Shown: positions 1-8,923, numbered from the stretch's first letter. The stretch is 64,000 bases of DNA from Actinomadura alba (GCF_014323705.1 NZ_JABVEC010000014.1:62001-126000); one strand, 5' to 3'. Notes: generated by a model not told the origin, from the sequence alone. Numbers and translations are program-made.

Positions 1-1
1 A

Positions 2-112
2 TCACTGTTCAGCGAGTTGTCCTCTTGGCTCAATGAAAGCGCCATACGCGCCCGTCGTACAAGCAAACGGCGTGACGAACAGAAGCCGAGATTCGACAAG
101 GAGACCTGGTAA
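2..112 (+). CDS. C-terminal piece of an upstream gene (cut by window edge)
   Basis: Frame 2 is open from the left edge to a TAA at 110-112 and would encode about 36 residues. It begins SLFSELSSWLNES, has a very basic middle (RARRTSKRRDEQK) and ends FDKETW. The stop falls inside the leader of the next gene, whose AAGGAG (98-103) overlaps this frame, so the two may be translationally coupled. I cannot tell whether this is the tail of a large protein or most of a small peptide, and I recognise no family. It matters because the genes downstream encode a peptide-ligase-fold enzyme and a peptidase. Confidence 0.35.
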   Translation, partial: SLFSELSSWLNESAIRARRTSKRRDEQKPRFDKETW

Positions 113-114
113 CG

Positions 115-549
115 GTGTACGCACAACGACGACCTTGGGAACCACCACGGCTCTACTCCTGGTCGATCGTCGGAGGAGCCGGAGTCGGCGCCTGCGGCGT
201 GACCGATGACTACGAGGTCGCCCTGAACGAGGTCGTGGACGCGCTCGCGCGCATTCCGGCCGGACCGCGTGGTCTCGTGCACCGGGTCGCCCTGAGCTTC
301 ATCCGCACCGCGTACGTCTACGAGAGGCTGATCGCGCGCTGCCGGATCGACCCAGTGGGCGACCTCGCGTGGGATGACCTGCCCGCACCGTCTGCGTGGA
401 CCAGGCTGCGCCCGATGTTCACCGATCCCGGTCAGGTCCTCGGCGACGCCATCCCACCCGAGGCCATCACCACCGGGCTTCTCGACATTCAGGCCCACAA
501 AGAGCGACTCGAGCGGTCCATCGCCTCCAGCACCAGGGACCGGCGGTGA
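115..549 (+). CDS. hypothetical protein, 144 aa
   Basis: The gene starts at GTG 115, with AAGGAG at 98-103 as ribosome binding site. The product is soluble, with no signal peptide or membrane segment. A small N-terminal region (about residues 14-60, LYSWSIVGGAGVG then GVTDDYEVALNEVVDAL) resembles short actinomycete proteins of unknown function that share a GVTDD plus helix pattern. The middle is helical and the tail is basic. It is first of a three-gene run with an ATP-grasp ligase and a C39-like peptidase, so a role as partner of those enzymes is possible. No function is assigned. Confidence 0.7.
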   Translation: MYAQRRPWEPPRLYSWSIVGGAGVGACGVTDDYEVALNEVVDALARIPAGPRGLVHRVALSFIRTAYVYERLIARCRIDPVGDLAWDDLPAPSAWTRLRPMFTDPGQVLGDAIPPEAITTGLLDIQAHKERLERSIASSTRDRR

Positions 550-677
550 CCCGTCGGCATCTCGTGGGTCTTCAGACGTGGACGTGCCTGCGCGCGGCCG
601 GACGTCCGCCCTACCGCCGGCACGAGCTGCCTGACACCGGACCCGAACTCGACAACCCCCTGAGGGAGGTATCCCGG

Positions 678-1631
678 ATGAACAACCTTGGCTCTTGCCG
701 GATCGGCGTCCTACACGGGGGCGACTCCCCCGAGCGGTCGGGGTCGCTGATCTCCGGTCGCGCAGCAGCGGACGCACTCACGTCACACGGCTACAGCGTG
801 GAGCTGGTCGACACCTCTGTGGTCACGGTCGCGGAACTGGTCGGGCGGATCGACGTCGCGTTGATCGCGCTGCATGGTCCTGGCGGTGAGGATGGCAAGA
901 TGCAGGGCGCGCTGGACACAATCGGAATCCCTTACGCCGGGTCAGGGGTGCTGGCCAGCGCGACGGCCATGTACAAGCCCCGCTTCAAGAAGCTCGTCGA
1001 GATGGCGCGGCTCGACACTGCGGCGTACACCGCCGTGTGCGACTGCGCGACCCTTCGTGAGGCCGACCGCATCGTTGAGCGGCTCGGACTGCCCGTCGTG
1101 CTCAAGCCGACGTCCGGCGGCGGCAGCCTGGAGACGACGGTGATCCGCACGTGCGAGGACCTGTGCCACTGGCTCGAGGACCGCCCCGTCGAACTGTACG
1201 GCGAGTTCATGGCCGAGGAGTTCCTGCCCGGGGCCTCCATCACGGTCGGGCTCCTGGAGGTCGGCGGCGAGCTGAGGACGCTGCCGCCGCTGGAGACCGA
1301 GACCGACCGGGACTTCTACGACTACGTGGCCAAGCACGACCCTGCGCAGCGGCGCTACCACTGCCCGGCGCGGTTGCCGGCCAACGAACTGCTCCGGGCC
1401 CAGCAGCTCGCGATGCGCGTGCACCGCCTGGTCGGCGCGCACGGCGTGTCGCGGGTCGACTTCATCGCTACCCCGAACGGCAGGCTCAGCGTCCTGGAGA
1501 TCAACACGCTGCCCGGCCTGTCACCGCAGGGGAACCTCGCCACGATGGCCGCGGCCGACGGAATCGAGTACGGGAAACTGATCGATCTCGTGACCGCCAC
1601 CGCGTTCACCAAGCCCGCCTACCTGCCCTGA
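678..1631 (+). CDS. D-alanine--D-alanine ligase-type ATP-grasp enzyme
   Basis: The ATG at 678 is preceded by GGGAGGT (664-670) and gives 317 aa; the longer open frame upstream has no such signal. The D-Ala-D-Ala ligase family layout is visible: an N-terminal Rossmann part (GVLHGGDSPE), the LHGPGGEDGKMQG loop, the ATP-grasp body (PVVLKPTSGGGS) and the metal-binding end RVDFIATP...LEINTLPG. The family joins two amino acids using ATP, normally D-Ala-D-Ala for peptidoglycan. This copy is not in a cell-wall operon. It sits 16 bases before a C39-like peptidase and after an unknown small protein, so it may be a resistance-type or peptide-tailoring ligase. ATP-grasp amino-acid ligase activity is fairly certain; the substrate is not. 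Confidence 0.85.
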   Translation: MNNLGSCRIGVLHGGDSPERSGSLISGRAAADALTSHGYSVELVDTSVVTVAELVGRIDVALIALHGPGGEDGKMQGALDTIGIPYAGSGVLASATAMYKPRFKKLVEMARLDTAAYTAVCDCATLREADRIVERLGLPVVLKPTSGGGSLETTVIRTCEDLCHWLEDRPVELYGEFMAEEFLPGASITVGLLEVGGELRTLPPLETETDRDFYDYVAKHDPAQRRYHCPARLPANELLRAQQLAMRVHRLVGAHGVSRVDFIATPNGRLSVLEINTLPGLSPQGNLATMAAADGIEYGKLIDLVTATAFTKPAYLP

Positions 1632-1647
1632 TATAACCTGCCCCTTC

Positions 1648-2262
1648 GTGCAGACCACCCGTCACGCCGTGCCGTACTACAGCCAGTGGGAGTCCGCCGA
1701 TCTCGTGGAGCAGATCGTGACGGGCTCCCTTCCGGCGTCCCAGGACCCGCGCTGGGCCGACTCCGGTGCGGCCACCGCGGCCGAGTACGAGTTCTGGTCA
1801 TGGCGGATCTGCGGCATGGCATGCCTGCGGATGATCCTCGCTCACCGGGGCGACCCGGTGCCGCCGAGCGTCCCGCTCGCCGAGGAGTGCACGCTCGCCG
1901 GCGGATACATCCGGCACCCCGACCGCGTCGACGGGCTGATCTACGCACCGTTCGCAAGCTGGATCACCGACCGGTGTGGCATCAAGGCCACCGTTCGCGG
2001 GCAATTGCCGCACGCCGACATCGCCGAGACGGTCCACGCCGGAGGCCTCGCGATCATCTCGGTGCACCCGTGGATCCGCTGGCCCGAACGAACACCGCCC
2101 AAGCGCGGCGGGCACCTCGTACTCGTCACCGGCACCGGCCCGCAGCACCTCCTGGTACACAACCCGTCCGGCCTGCCCGGCCGAAGCCAGGAGCACGCGC
2201 GCGTAGACCTGGGCACGTTCGACCGGTTCTACGCCGGCCGCGGCGTACTGATCCACCTGTAG
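1648..2262 (+). CDS. C39-like cysteine peptidase (papain-like fold)
   Basis: The GTG at 1648 gives 204 aa. The start has no clear ribosome binding site and lies 16 bases after the ligase stop, so coupled translation is likely. The pattern fits the Peptidase_C39-like family: an early Gln (YYSQW, Q13), the catalytic Cys in WRICGMACL (C55), the His in RGGHLVLVTG (H156) and a polar third residue in HNPSG (N172). There is no ABC transporter or signal peptide, so it is a free-standing cytoplasmic form, not a bacteriocin exporter domain. With the neighbouring ATP-grasp ligase it suggests a small peptide-modifying unit whose substrate is not identified. Confidence 0.75.
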   Translation: MQTTRHAVPYYSQWESADLVEQIVTGSLPASQDPRWADSGAATAAEYEFWSWRICGMACLRMILAHRGDPVPPSVPLAEECTLAGGYIRHPDRVDGLIYAPFASWITDRCGIKATVRGQLPHADIAETVHAGGLAIISVHPWIRWPERTPPKRGGHLVLVTGTGPQHLLVHNPSGLPGRSQEHARVDLGTFDRFYAGRGVLIHL

Positions 2263-2286
2263 GCGCCGAGCAGCGGACACGACGAG

Positions 2287-2323
2287 CGGCCCCGCCCCCC
2301 GAGGGGAGCGAGGCCGTCTCTTC
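2287..2323. terminator. bidirectional terminator-like hairpin
   Basis: CGGCC at 2287-2291 pairs with GGCCG at 2312-2316. The stem continues inward through CGC/GCG and CCC/GGG, interrupted by two C-A mismatches, to a 4-base loop, and is followed by TCTCTTC. It lies between the convergent C39-like gene and rtcB. Confidence 0.55.
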
Positions 2324-2388
2324 ATCGCCGCCCCGCACGTGCCCTCACAGGAGTGAAGACGCACAGCACCGGAGGTCGGCGCGGGCGT

Positions 2389-3582
2389 TCAGCCCTTCAC
2401 GCAGATCAGCTGGCGCAGGTGCGCGACGACCTCGACCAGATCCGACTGCGCCTCCATCACCGACTCGAGGTCCTTGTAGGCCCCCGGGATCTCGTCGATG
2501 ACGCCCGCGTCCTTGCGGCACTCGACGCCCCGCGTCTGTGCCACGAGGTCGTCCACGGTGAAGGTGCGCTTGGCCTGGTTGCGGCTCATCCGCCGGCCGG
2601 CCCCGTGCGATGCCGAGTTGTAGGCGTCAGTGTTGCCGAGCCCCCGGACGATGTAGGTACCGGTGGCCATCGAGCCCGGGATGATGCCGAGGTCGCCCTC
2701 GCCCGCCCGGATCGCGCCCTTGCGGGTGACCAGCAGCTCGACGTCGTCGTACACCTCTTCGGCCACGTAGTTGTGATGGCACGAGATCAGCTCGTCCCAC
2801 TTCACGCGGCGGCCGGTGAAGTAGCGCGTCACGACGTTCTGGACGAGCGCGAGCATGACCGCGCGGTTGCGGCGCGCGTACTCCTGCGCCCAGAACAGAT
2901 CGCGGCGGTACGCCGCCATCTTGGGCGTCCCGGCGACGAAGACGGCGAGGTCCCGGTCCGGCAGGTCCTGGTTGTGCGGCAGCCGCTGCGCGATCTCGAC
3001 GTGGTGCTCGGCCAGCTCCTTGCCGATGTTGCGCGAGCCGGAGTGCAGCACGATCCACACCGCGCCGTCGACGTCCGCGCAGACCTCGAGGAAGTGGTTG
3101 CCCGAACCGAGCGAGCCCATCTGCGAGCGCGCCCGGCCGAGGCGCCCGCGCACGGCAGGGGTCAGTTCCTCGAAGCCCTGCCAGAAGTCGTACCAGCCGC
3201 GCTCCTTGAGTCCGTGCACCGCCGACGGGTCGACGGGGTCCTTGTGCGAGCCACGGCCGACCGGCACCGCCTTCTCGATCTTGGCGCGCAGGCGGCCGAG
3301 GTCGTCCGGCATGTCCTCGACGGTCAGGCTCGACTTCACCGCGGTCATCCCGCAGCCGATGTCGACGCCGACCGCGGCGGGCGACACGGCGTCGCGCATG
3401 GCGATCACAGAGCCGACCGTCGCGCCCTTGCCGTAGTGCACGTCGGGCATCACCGCGAGGCCCTGCACCCAGGGCAGGCCCGAGACGTTGCGCAGCTGGT
3501 TCAGCGCGCCCGCCTCTACCGTCGCCGGGTCGGCCCACATGCGGATCGGGGCCCGCGCGCCCTCCAGCGTCTGGTACGGCAT
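2389..3582 (-). CDS. rtcB: RNA-splicing ligase RtcB
   Basis: RtcB joins 3'-phosphate or 2',3'-cyclic phosphate RNA ends to 5'-OH ends with GTP and Mn2+, in RNA repair or tRNA-type splicing. From the ATG at 3582 (GAGGAG upstream) the protein is 397 aa, a normal short actinobacterial length; the frame runs further upstream without a good start. Metal and guanylate residues are present: MPDVHYGKG (45-53), GVDIGCGM with C77, GNHFLE (161-166), HSGSRNIG (180-187), CHHNYV (268-273) and SASHGAGR with the His (H326) that is guanylylated. No RtcA or archease gene is adjacent. It converges on the C39-like gene and diverges from the exporter gene. Confidence 0.97.
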   Translation of the reverse strand: MPYQTLEGARAPIRMWADPATVEAGALNQLRNVSGLPWVQGLAVMPDVHYGKGATVGSVIAMRDAVSPAAVGVDIGCGMTAVKSSLTVEDMPDDLGRLRAKIEKAVPVGRGSHKDPVDPSAVHGLKERGWYDFWQGFEELTPAVRGRLGRARSQMGSLGSGNHFLEVCADVDGAVWIVLHSGSRNIGKELAEHHVEIAQRLPHNQDLPDRDLAVFVAGTPKMAAYRRDLFWAQEYARRNRAVMLALVQNVVTRYFTGRRVKWDELISCHHNYVAEEVYDDVELLVTRKGAIRAGEGDLGIIPGSMATGTYIVRGLGNTDAYNSASHGAGRRMSRNQAKRTFTVDDLVAQTRGVECRKDAGVIDEIPGAYKDLESVMEAQSDLVEVVAHLRQLICVKG

Positions 3583-3651
3583 CACCTGCTCCTCTCCATC
3601 GGTGTGAGCTCCAAACCGTGATCTATGACGCCAGACAGACCTCTTTTGTTT

Positions 3652-3708
3652 CAACTGATTTATCAGGACCAATAACCAGTTGATTGCCTAAGACAACTAA
3701 CTTGTATG
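3652..3708 (+). promoter_or_regulatory. putative promoter and operator for the MFS gene
   Basis: The rtcB/MFS intergenic region is unusually AT-rich for this genome. It has CAACTG (3652-3657) facing CAGTTG (3677-3682), and AGTTG (3678-3682) facing CAACT (3694-3698), so three alternating half-sites. TTGATT (3680-3685), 17 bases, TGTATG (3703-3708) is a possible -35/-10 pair for the + strand gene, inside the half-sites. This layout is common for TetR- or MarR-type control of exporters, but no regulator gene is adjacent. Confidence 0.4.
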
Positions 3709-3783
3709 CTCGCCCAGGCGCACCATCGGCCCAGCACAGCGCAGCACAGCACCGGCATCAGAGAACGACGAGAGGCCCCCTTC

Positions 3784-5259
3784 ATGCCAGAGAGCGCCGT
3801 CAATACTGTTCCCGACGAGGTGGGGGAACCGGCGCCGTCGATCCGGCCGTCCCACATCAGGCTCACGTTGCTGGCCCTCGCGGTGGCCGGGATGGTGGTC
3901 TCGGTGCAGCAGACGCTCGTGATCCCGCTCCTGCCCCGCCTCATGGCCTCCTTCGACGTATCGGTCACCTCGGTGACCTGGGTGTTCACGGCCTCACTGC
4001 TCGCCGGCGCGGTGGCGACGCCACTGCTGTCGCGCTTCGGTGACATGTACGGCAAGAAGCGGATGATCCTCACCGCGATGGGACTGCTGCTCGCCGGATC
4101 GATCATCTGCGCCGTCGCCGACTCGCTCAGCGTGCTGATCGCCGGCCGCGCCCTTCAGGGCACCTCGTCGGCGATGATCCCGCTCGCCATCGGCATGATC
4201 CGCGACACCTTCCCCCGTGAGAAGGTCACGACCGCCATCGGAGTGGTGAGCGCCACCATGGGCGTCGGCGGCACGCTCGGCATGATCGTCACCGGGCTCA
4301 TCGCGGACCGCACGCAGAGCCACCACCCCGTGTTCTGGATCGCCGCCTCGCTCGCCGCCATCGGGCTGGTCCTGGTCGGCAAGACCGCCCGCGACGTCGG
4401 CGGACGCTCGGGCGGGCGCCCCGACCTGCTCGGCGCGCTGGCGCTCGCCGGCTGGCTGGTCTGCCTGCTCCTCGCCATCAGCGAGGGCAACGGCTGGGGA
4501 TGGACGTCCGGCGCCACTCTCGGGCTGTTCGCGGCCGCCGCGATCCTGTGCGCGGCGTGGGTGGTCATCGAGCTGAACGTGCGGTACCCGCTCGTGCGGC
4601 TGGAACTGCTCGTCGGCGCGAAGTCGCTGTCGGCGAACGTCATCTCGATGCTGCTGGGCTTCTCCATGTTCGCCGCGTTCACGCTGATCTCGACCTTCGT
4701 CCAGACGCCTCCGGAGGTCGGCTACGGCCTCGGCGGCTCCGTTCTCGACGTCGGCCTGTACACGCTCCCGAGTACTGTCACGATGCTCGCCTGCTCGTTC
4801 TTCGCCGGCCGGATCGCCGCCGCCATCGGCGCCGCCTTCACGCTCGCGATCGGCTCACTGTTCGCCGGGATCAGTTACCTGTGGCTCGCGGTGTCCAACG
4901 AGCACGTGTTCGATGTCCTGGCCTTCGGCGCGATCCAGGGCGTCGGTTTCGGCATCGCCTACGCCGCGCTCGGCACGCTCGCCGTACAGCACGTCCCCAT
5001 GGACCAGAGCGGCATCGCGAGCGGCATCAACTCGCTCGTCCGCACGACCGGCGGAAGCGTCGCCGGGGCGGTCACCGCCGCCGTGCTGACCGGCAGCACG
5101 ATCGCCCACACCTCGACCCCCTCGCTGCACGCCTACGTCGTCTGCTTCGTCGTGGTGTCCCTCGGCGCCCTGGTGGCCGCGGTGGTCGCCGCGGTACACG
5201 GCGTCCGGCACCGCGACCGGCCGCTGACGCGGCCGGGCGACGCGCGGGCGACCGCCTGA
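3784..5259 (+). CDS. MFS transporter, DHA2-type (14-helix) drug exporter
   Basis: The start is ATG 3784 after a weak purine-rich site; an in-frame ATG at 3706 has no ribosome binding site and lies in the promoter. The 491-aa protein has an N-terminal cytoplasmic tail, then about 14 hydrophobic segments. The MFS motif A is present as GDMYGKKR after helix 2, and motif C-like glycine-rich helix 5 as GVGGTLGMIVTG. Length and helix count fit the DHA2 family of proton-coupled exporters of drugs or metabolites. The substrate cannot be read from sequence. It is a single-gene unit between rtcB and prpE. Confidence 0.9.
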   Translation: MPESAVNTVPDEVGEPAPSIRPSHIRLTLLALAVAGMVVSVQQTLVIPLLPRLMASFDVSVTSVTWVFTASLLAGAVATPLLSRFGDMYGKKRMILTAMGLLLAGSIICAVADSLSVLIAGRALQGTSSAMIPLAIGMIRDTFPREKVTTAIGVVSATMGVGGTLGMIVTGLIADRTQSHHPVFWIAASLAAIGLVLVGKTARDVGGRSGGRPDLLGALALAGWLVCLLLAISEGNGWGWTSGATLGLFAAAAILCAAWVVIELNVRYPLVRLELLVGAKSLSANVISMLLGFSMFAAFTLISTFVQTPPEVGYGLGGSVLDVGLYTLPSTVTMLACSFFAGRIAAAIGAAFTLAIGSLFAGISYLWLAVSNEHVFDVLAFGAIQGVGFGIAYAALGTLAVQHVPMDQSGIASGINSLVRTTGGSVAGAVTAAVLTGSTIAHTSTPSLHAYVVCFVVVSLGALVAAVVAAVHGVRHRDRPLTRPGDARATA

Positions 5260-5336
5260 CGGTCCTTGACGAATCGGCCGAAAGATCGCCCCATAGGAGG
5301 GCGACCTGTTTCCGGGGTCGCCATCGAGGAGGGCAG

Positions 5337-7235
5337 ATGGGCGCGTACACGGCCGCGTACGAACGGAGCATCAGCGATCCCACCCGGTTCTGGGGGGTGG
5401 CAGCCCGTGACATCCGCTGGCGCACGCCCCCGGACCGGGTGCTCGACGACGGAGCACCGCCCTTCTACCGCTGGTTCACCGGCGGTGAGCTGAACACCTG
5501 CGAGAACGCCCTGGACCGCCACGTCGAGGACGGTCACGGCGGCCGGCTCGCGTTGATCTACGACAGCCCGGTGACCGGCACGCGGCGCTCCTACACCTAC
5601 CGCGAGCTCACCGGCGAGGTGGCGCTGTTCGCGGGCGCGCTGCGCGCCCTCGGCGTCGACCGCGGCGACCGGGTGGTCCTCTACCTGCCGATGGTGCCGC
5701 AGGCGGTCATCGCCATGCTGGCGTGCGCGCGGCTCGGTGCCGTGCACTCGACCGTGTTCGGCGGCTTCGCGCCGAAGGAGCTGGCGGTACGGATCGACGA
5801 CGCGCGCCCGAAGGTCGTCGTCTCGGCGTCCTGCGGCATCGAGGGATCGCGGGTCGTCCCGTACAAGCCGATGCTCGACGCGGCGCTGGAGCTGTCCGCG
5901 CACCAGGTCAACCACTGCGTGATCCTCCAGCGGCCCGAGGCGCCCGCGCCGGGCGGCCACGCGGAGCTGACCCGCCCGCGCGACCTCGACTGGGACGAGG
6001 CGGTCACGGGCGCCGCGCCGGCGGAATGCGTTCCGGTGGCGGCCACCGATCCGCTGTACATCCTCTACACGTCCGGCACCACCGGCCGTCCGAAGGGCGT
6101 CGTCCGCGACAACGGCGGCCACGCGGTCGCCCTGCGCTGGTCCATGGAGAACGTCTACGGTGTCGGGCCCGGCGACGTCTTCTGGGCCGCGTCCGATGTC
6201 GGCTGGGTCGTCGGGCACTCCTACATCGTGTACGCGCCGCTGCTCACCGGCTGCACGACCGTGTTGTACGAGGGCAAGCCGGTCGGCACGCCGGACGCCG
6301 GCGCCTTCTGGCGGGTCGCCTCCGAGCACGGGGTCAAGGCGATGTTCACCGCGCCCACCGCCATCCGGGCCGTCAAGAAGGAGGACCCGCAGGCCGAGCT
6401 CCTCGGGGCCTACGACCTCTCGGCGCTGGAGACGCTGTTCCTCGCCGGGGAGCGGCTCGATCCCGACACCTACCAGTGGGCGTCGCGGGCACTCGACCGG
6501 CCGGTCATCGACCATTGGTGGCAGACCGAGACGGGCTGGCCGATCGTCGCGAACCCGCGCGGGCTCGAGCCCATGGCGGTGAAGCCGGGTTCCCCGAGCG
6601 TGCCGGTGCCCGGTTACGACGTACGGGTGCTCGCGCCGGACGGGCGCGAGGCCGAGCCCGGCGCGGACGGCGACATCGTGATCCGCCTGCCCCTTCCACC
6701 GGGCACGCTGCCCACGCTGTGGCAGGACGACGAGCGGTTCGTCCAGTCGTACCTGACCCGGTATCCCGGCCACTACCTCACCGGAGACGGCGGGCGGATC
6801 GACGAGGACGGCTACGTGTGGGTCATGGGCCGCACCGACGATGTGATCAACGTGGCCGGGCACCGGCTCTCCACCGGGGTGATGGAGGAGGTGATCGCCG
6901 CTCACCCCGCGGTCGCCGAGTGCGCCGTCATCGGCGTGGGCGACGAGCTGAAGGGCCAGGTGCCGCGAGGGTTCGTCGTGCTCAAGAGCGACGCCGCGAT
7001 CGATGCGGCACAGCTGCGCTCGGAGCTCGTCGGCGCGGTGCGGCGCCAGGTCGGCCCGGTCGCGTCGTTCAAGGAGGTCGCGATCGTACCGGCGCTGCCG
7101 AAGACGCGCTCGGGCAAGATCCTGCGTGGCACCATGCGCGGCCTGGCCGACGGCCGGGAGGTCCCGGTGCCCTCGACCATCGAGGACGCCTCGGTGCTGG
7201 ACGCGCTGCGGCCGATCCTGCGGCCGACGACGTGA
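5337..7235 (+). CDS. prpE: propionyl-CoA synthetase (AMP-forming)
   Basis: This enzyme activates propionate, or another short acid, to its acyl-CoA through an acyl-AMP. ATG 5337 follows GAGGAGGG (5326-5333) and gives 632 aa, the usual PrpE length. Diagnostic parts are the N-terminal ACS region (SDPTRFWGVAA), VVPYKPMLD, the AMP-binding loop YTSGTTGRPKGVVRDNGG at about 243-260, WWQTETGWP, and the C-terminal lysine loop PKTRSGKILRG (K near 594), often controlled by acetylation. The RPKGVVRDNGGH form of the loop favours PrpE over acetyl-CoA synthetase. It converges on the POT transporter gene. Confidence 0.93.
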   Translation: MGAYTAAYERSISDPTRFWGVAARDIRWRTPPDRVLDDGAPPFYRWFTGGELNTCENALDRHVEDGHGGRLALIYDSPVTGTRRSYTYRELTGEVALFAGALRALGVDRGDRVVLYLPMVPQAVIAMLACARLGAVHSTVFGGFAPKELAVRIDDARPKVVVSASCGIEGSRVVPYKPMLDAALELSAHQVNHCVILQRPEAPAPGGHAELTRPRDLDWDEAVTGAAPAECVPVAATDPLYILYTSGTTGRPKGVVRDNGGHAVALRWSMENVYGVGPGDVFWAASDVGWVVGHSYIVYAPLLTGCTTVLYEGKPVGTPDAGAFWRVASEHGVKAMFTAPTAIRAVKKEDPQAELLGAYDLSALETLFLAGERLDPDTYQWASRALDRPVIDHWWQTETGWPIVANPRGLEPMAVKPGSPSVPVPGYDVRVLAPDGREAEPGADGDIVIRLPLPPGTLPTLWQDDERFVQSYLTRYPGHYLTGDGGRIDEDGYVWVMGRTDDVINVAGHRLSTGVMEEVIAAHPAVAECAVIGVGDELKGQVPRGFVVLKSDAAIDAAQLRSELVGAVRRQVGPVASFKEVAIVPALPKTRSGKILRGTMRGLADGREVPVPSTIEDASVLDALRPILRPTT

Positions 7236-7262
7236 CCGTCCACCGGCCGTGCCGGTCGGTCA
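7233..7262. terminator. symmetric hairpin spanning both convergent stop codons
   Basis: TGACCG (7233-7238, containing the prpE stop) pairs with CGGTCA (7257-7262, containing the complement of the POT stop). Inside, ACCGG (7242-7246) pairs with CCGGT (7252-7256). There is no T-tract. It is likely a shared bidirectional terminator. Confidence 0.5.
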
Positions 7263-8765
7263 CCCGGAGGCGGCCATCACCGGTTCCGGCCGCTCGGACA
7301 TCAGCCGCCGCAGCGGCCTGGTGAACATCGCGAGCACCATCGCGGCGGCGATCGCGAGCAGGCCGAGGCACATGAAGTACAGGGGCTGCGAGAGCACGGT
7401 GCCGGAGAGCCGGGTCACCTGGCCGCCGACCGCGTCGCCGACCGCGGTCGCCAGGAACCACAGGCCCATCATCTGGCCGGCGAAGGCGGCCGGCGCCAGC
7501 TTGACCGTCACCGACAGGCCGACCGGGTACAGGGACAGCTCGCCGACCGTCTGGATGACGTAGGTGCCGAGCAGCCACAGGGCCGACACCCGGGTGCCGT
7601 CCGACGCGGCGGTGGCCGCGGCCGCCATGAGCAGGAAGGACGCGCCGGCGAGCGCCAGGCCGATCGCGAACTTCACGGCGGTGCTCACCCGGTCGCCGAG
7701 CCGTATCCACAGCCCGGCGAGGACCGGGGCCAGGAGCAGGACCATGATCGGGTTGGCCGACTGCAGCCAGCTCGACGGCATGTTCCAACCGCCGAAGGAC
7801 AGGTCGGTCTTGTCGTGGGCGAACGCCGTCAGCTCCGTCGCGGCCTGGTCATAGATCATCTGGAAGATCGCGGCGGCGACGAACAGCCAGGCGTAGGCCT
7901 TGAGCCGGACCCGCTCCTCTGGAGTGATCCCGTGGCTCCCGTAGAACATGAACGCGAAGTATCCGGCCGCGACGAGGATAGTGATGACGGTGAGCGCCCA
8001 GGTCACGCCGTCGAGCGTGAACGCCCCGGTGACGGCGGCGAGGGCGACCACGACCACCACCACCGCGACGCCCCGCACGGCGTACCGTGTGAAGCGCCGG
8101 CGCTCCTCGGGGGTCAGCCGGTGCGGCGGCGCATCGTCGCCGGGCGGCCGCCGGCCGAACGCGTACTGTGCCAGGCCGAACGCCATGCCCACGGCCGCGG
8201 CGCCGAAGCCCACATGCCAGCCGACCTTCTGGCCGAGCGTGCCGGCGATCGCCGGGCCGAGCAGCGCGCCGATGTTGACGCCCATGTAGAACAGCGAGAA
8301 CCCGGCGTCACGGCGCGCGTCCTCGTCGCCCTTGTAGAGATGCCCGACGATCGCGGTGACGTTGGGCTTGAGCAGGCCGGTGCCCACGACGATCAGGGCG
8401 AGGCCGGCGAAGGCGAAGCCGGCACCGGCCGGGACGGCCAGCGAGATGTGCCCCAGCATGATGATGACCCCGCCGAGCAGGACGCACCGGCGGGTGCCGA
8501 GGATGCGGTCGGAGATCCACCCGCCCGGGAGCGCGACGAGATAGACCGACGCCATGTAGACGCCGACGAGGGCCTTCGCCGTCCCCCCGTTCAGCCCGAG
8601 GCCGCCCTCCAGGACCGAGGCGGACAGGAAGAGCACGAGGATCGCACGCATGCCGTAGTAGCTGAACCGCTCCCACATCTCCGTCATGAAGAGCGTGGCG
8701 AGCGCGCGCGGGTGGCCGAAGAACGTGCGGTCCGGCGGCCGCCCGGCGACGGAGCTCGTGGTCAC
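7260..8765 (-). CDS. POT/PTR family proton-coupled oligopeptide transporter
   Basis: The 501-aa membrane protein starts at GTG 8765. The family signatures are clear: the ExxERFxYY motif in helix 1 (EMWERFSYYGMR) and the PTR2 signature region FYMGVNIGALLGP, with about 14 hydrophobic helices. POT proteins import di- and tripeptides, or related substrates, with protons. The gene stands alone, convergent with prpE, and faces yczE across about 160 bases in which I see no clear regulatory site. Confidence 0.95.
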   Translation of the reverse strand: MTTSSVAGRPPDRTFFGHPRALATLFMTEMWERFSYYGMRAILVLFLSASVLEGGLGLNGGTAKALVGVYMASVYLVALPGGWISDRILGTRRCVLLGGVIIMLGHISLAVPAGAGFAFAGLALIVVGTGLLKPNVTAIVGHLYKGDEDARRDAGFSLFYMGVNIGALLGPAIAGTLGQKVGWHVGFGAAAVGMAFGLAQYAFGRRPPGDDAPPHRLTPEERRRFTRYAVRGVAVVVVVVALAAVTGAFTLDGVTWALTVITILVAAGYFAFMFYGSHGITPEERVRLKAYAWLFVAAAIFQMIYDQAATELTAFAHDKTDLSFGGWNMPSSWLQSANPIMVLLLAPVLAGLWIRLGDRVSTAVKFAIGLALAGASFLLMAAAATAASDGTRVSALWLLGTYVIQTVGELSLYPVGLSVTVKLAPAAFAGQMMGLWFLATAVGDAVGGQVTRLSGTVLSQPLYFMCLGLLAIAAAMVLAMFTRPLRRLMSERPEPVMAASG

Positions 8766-8923
8766 GGACGAGTCCTCTCACAAGCGGGCAAGGGGGCGCG
8801 AGCGCCTGGATCCCACCGGACTCGCCGGATCGTCCGCACTCGCCGACCGGTTCCGGATGGCCCGGAACCCTAAAGTACGGTTGACCATATCCGGCAGCTA
8901 TTCAACAGTGTGTAATGAACCGG

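Noticed and set aside
2353..3621. 422-codon + strand frame over rtcB
   Set aside because: It is the mirror of a clear RtcB gene; composition is Arg/Val/His-rich as expected for antisense frames in high-GC DNA.
5133..6905. 590-codon minus strand frame over prpE
   Set aside because: Antisense shadow; no domain recognisable and prpE motifs lie on the other strand.
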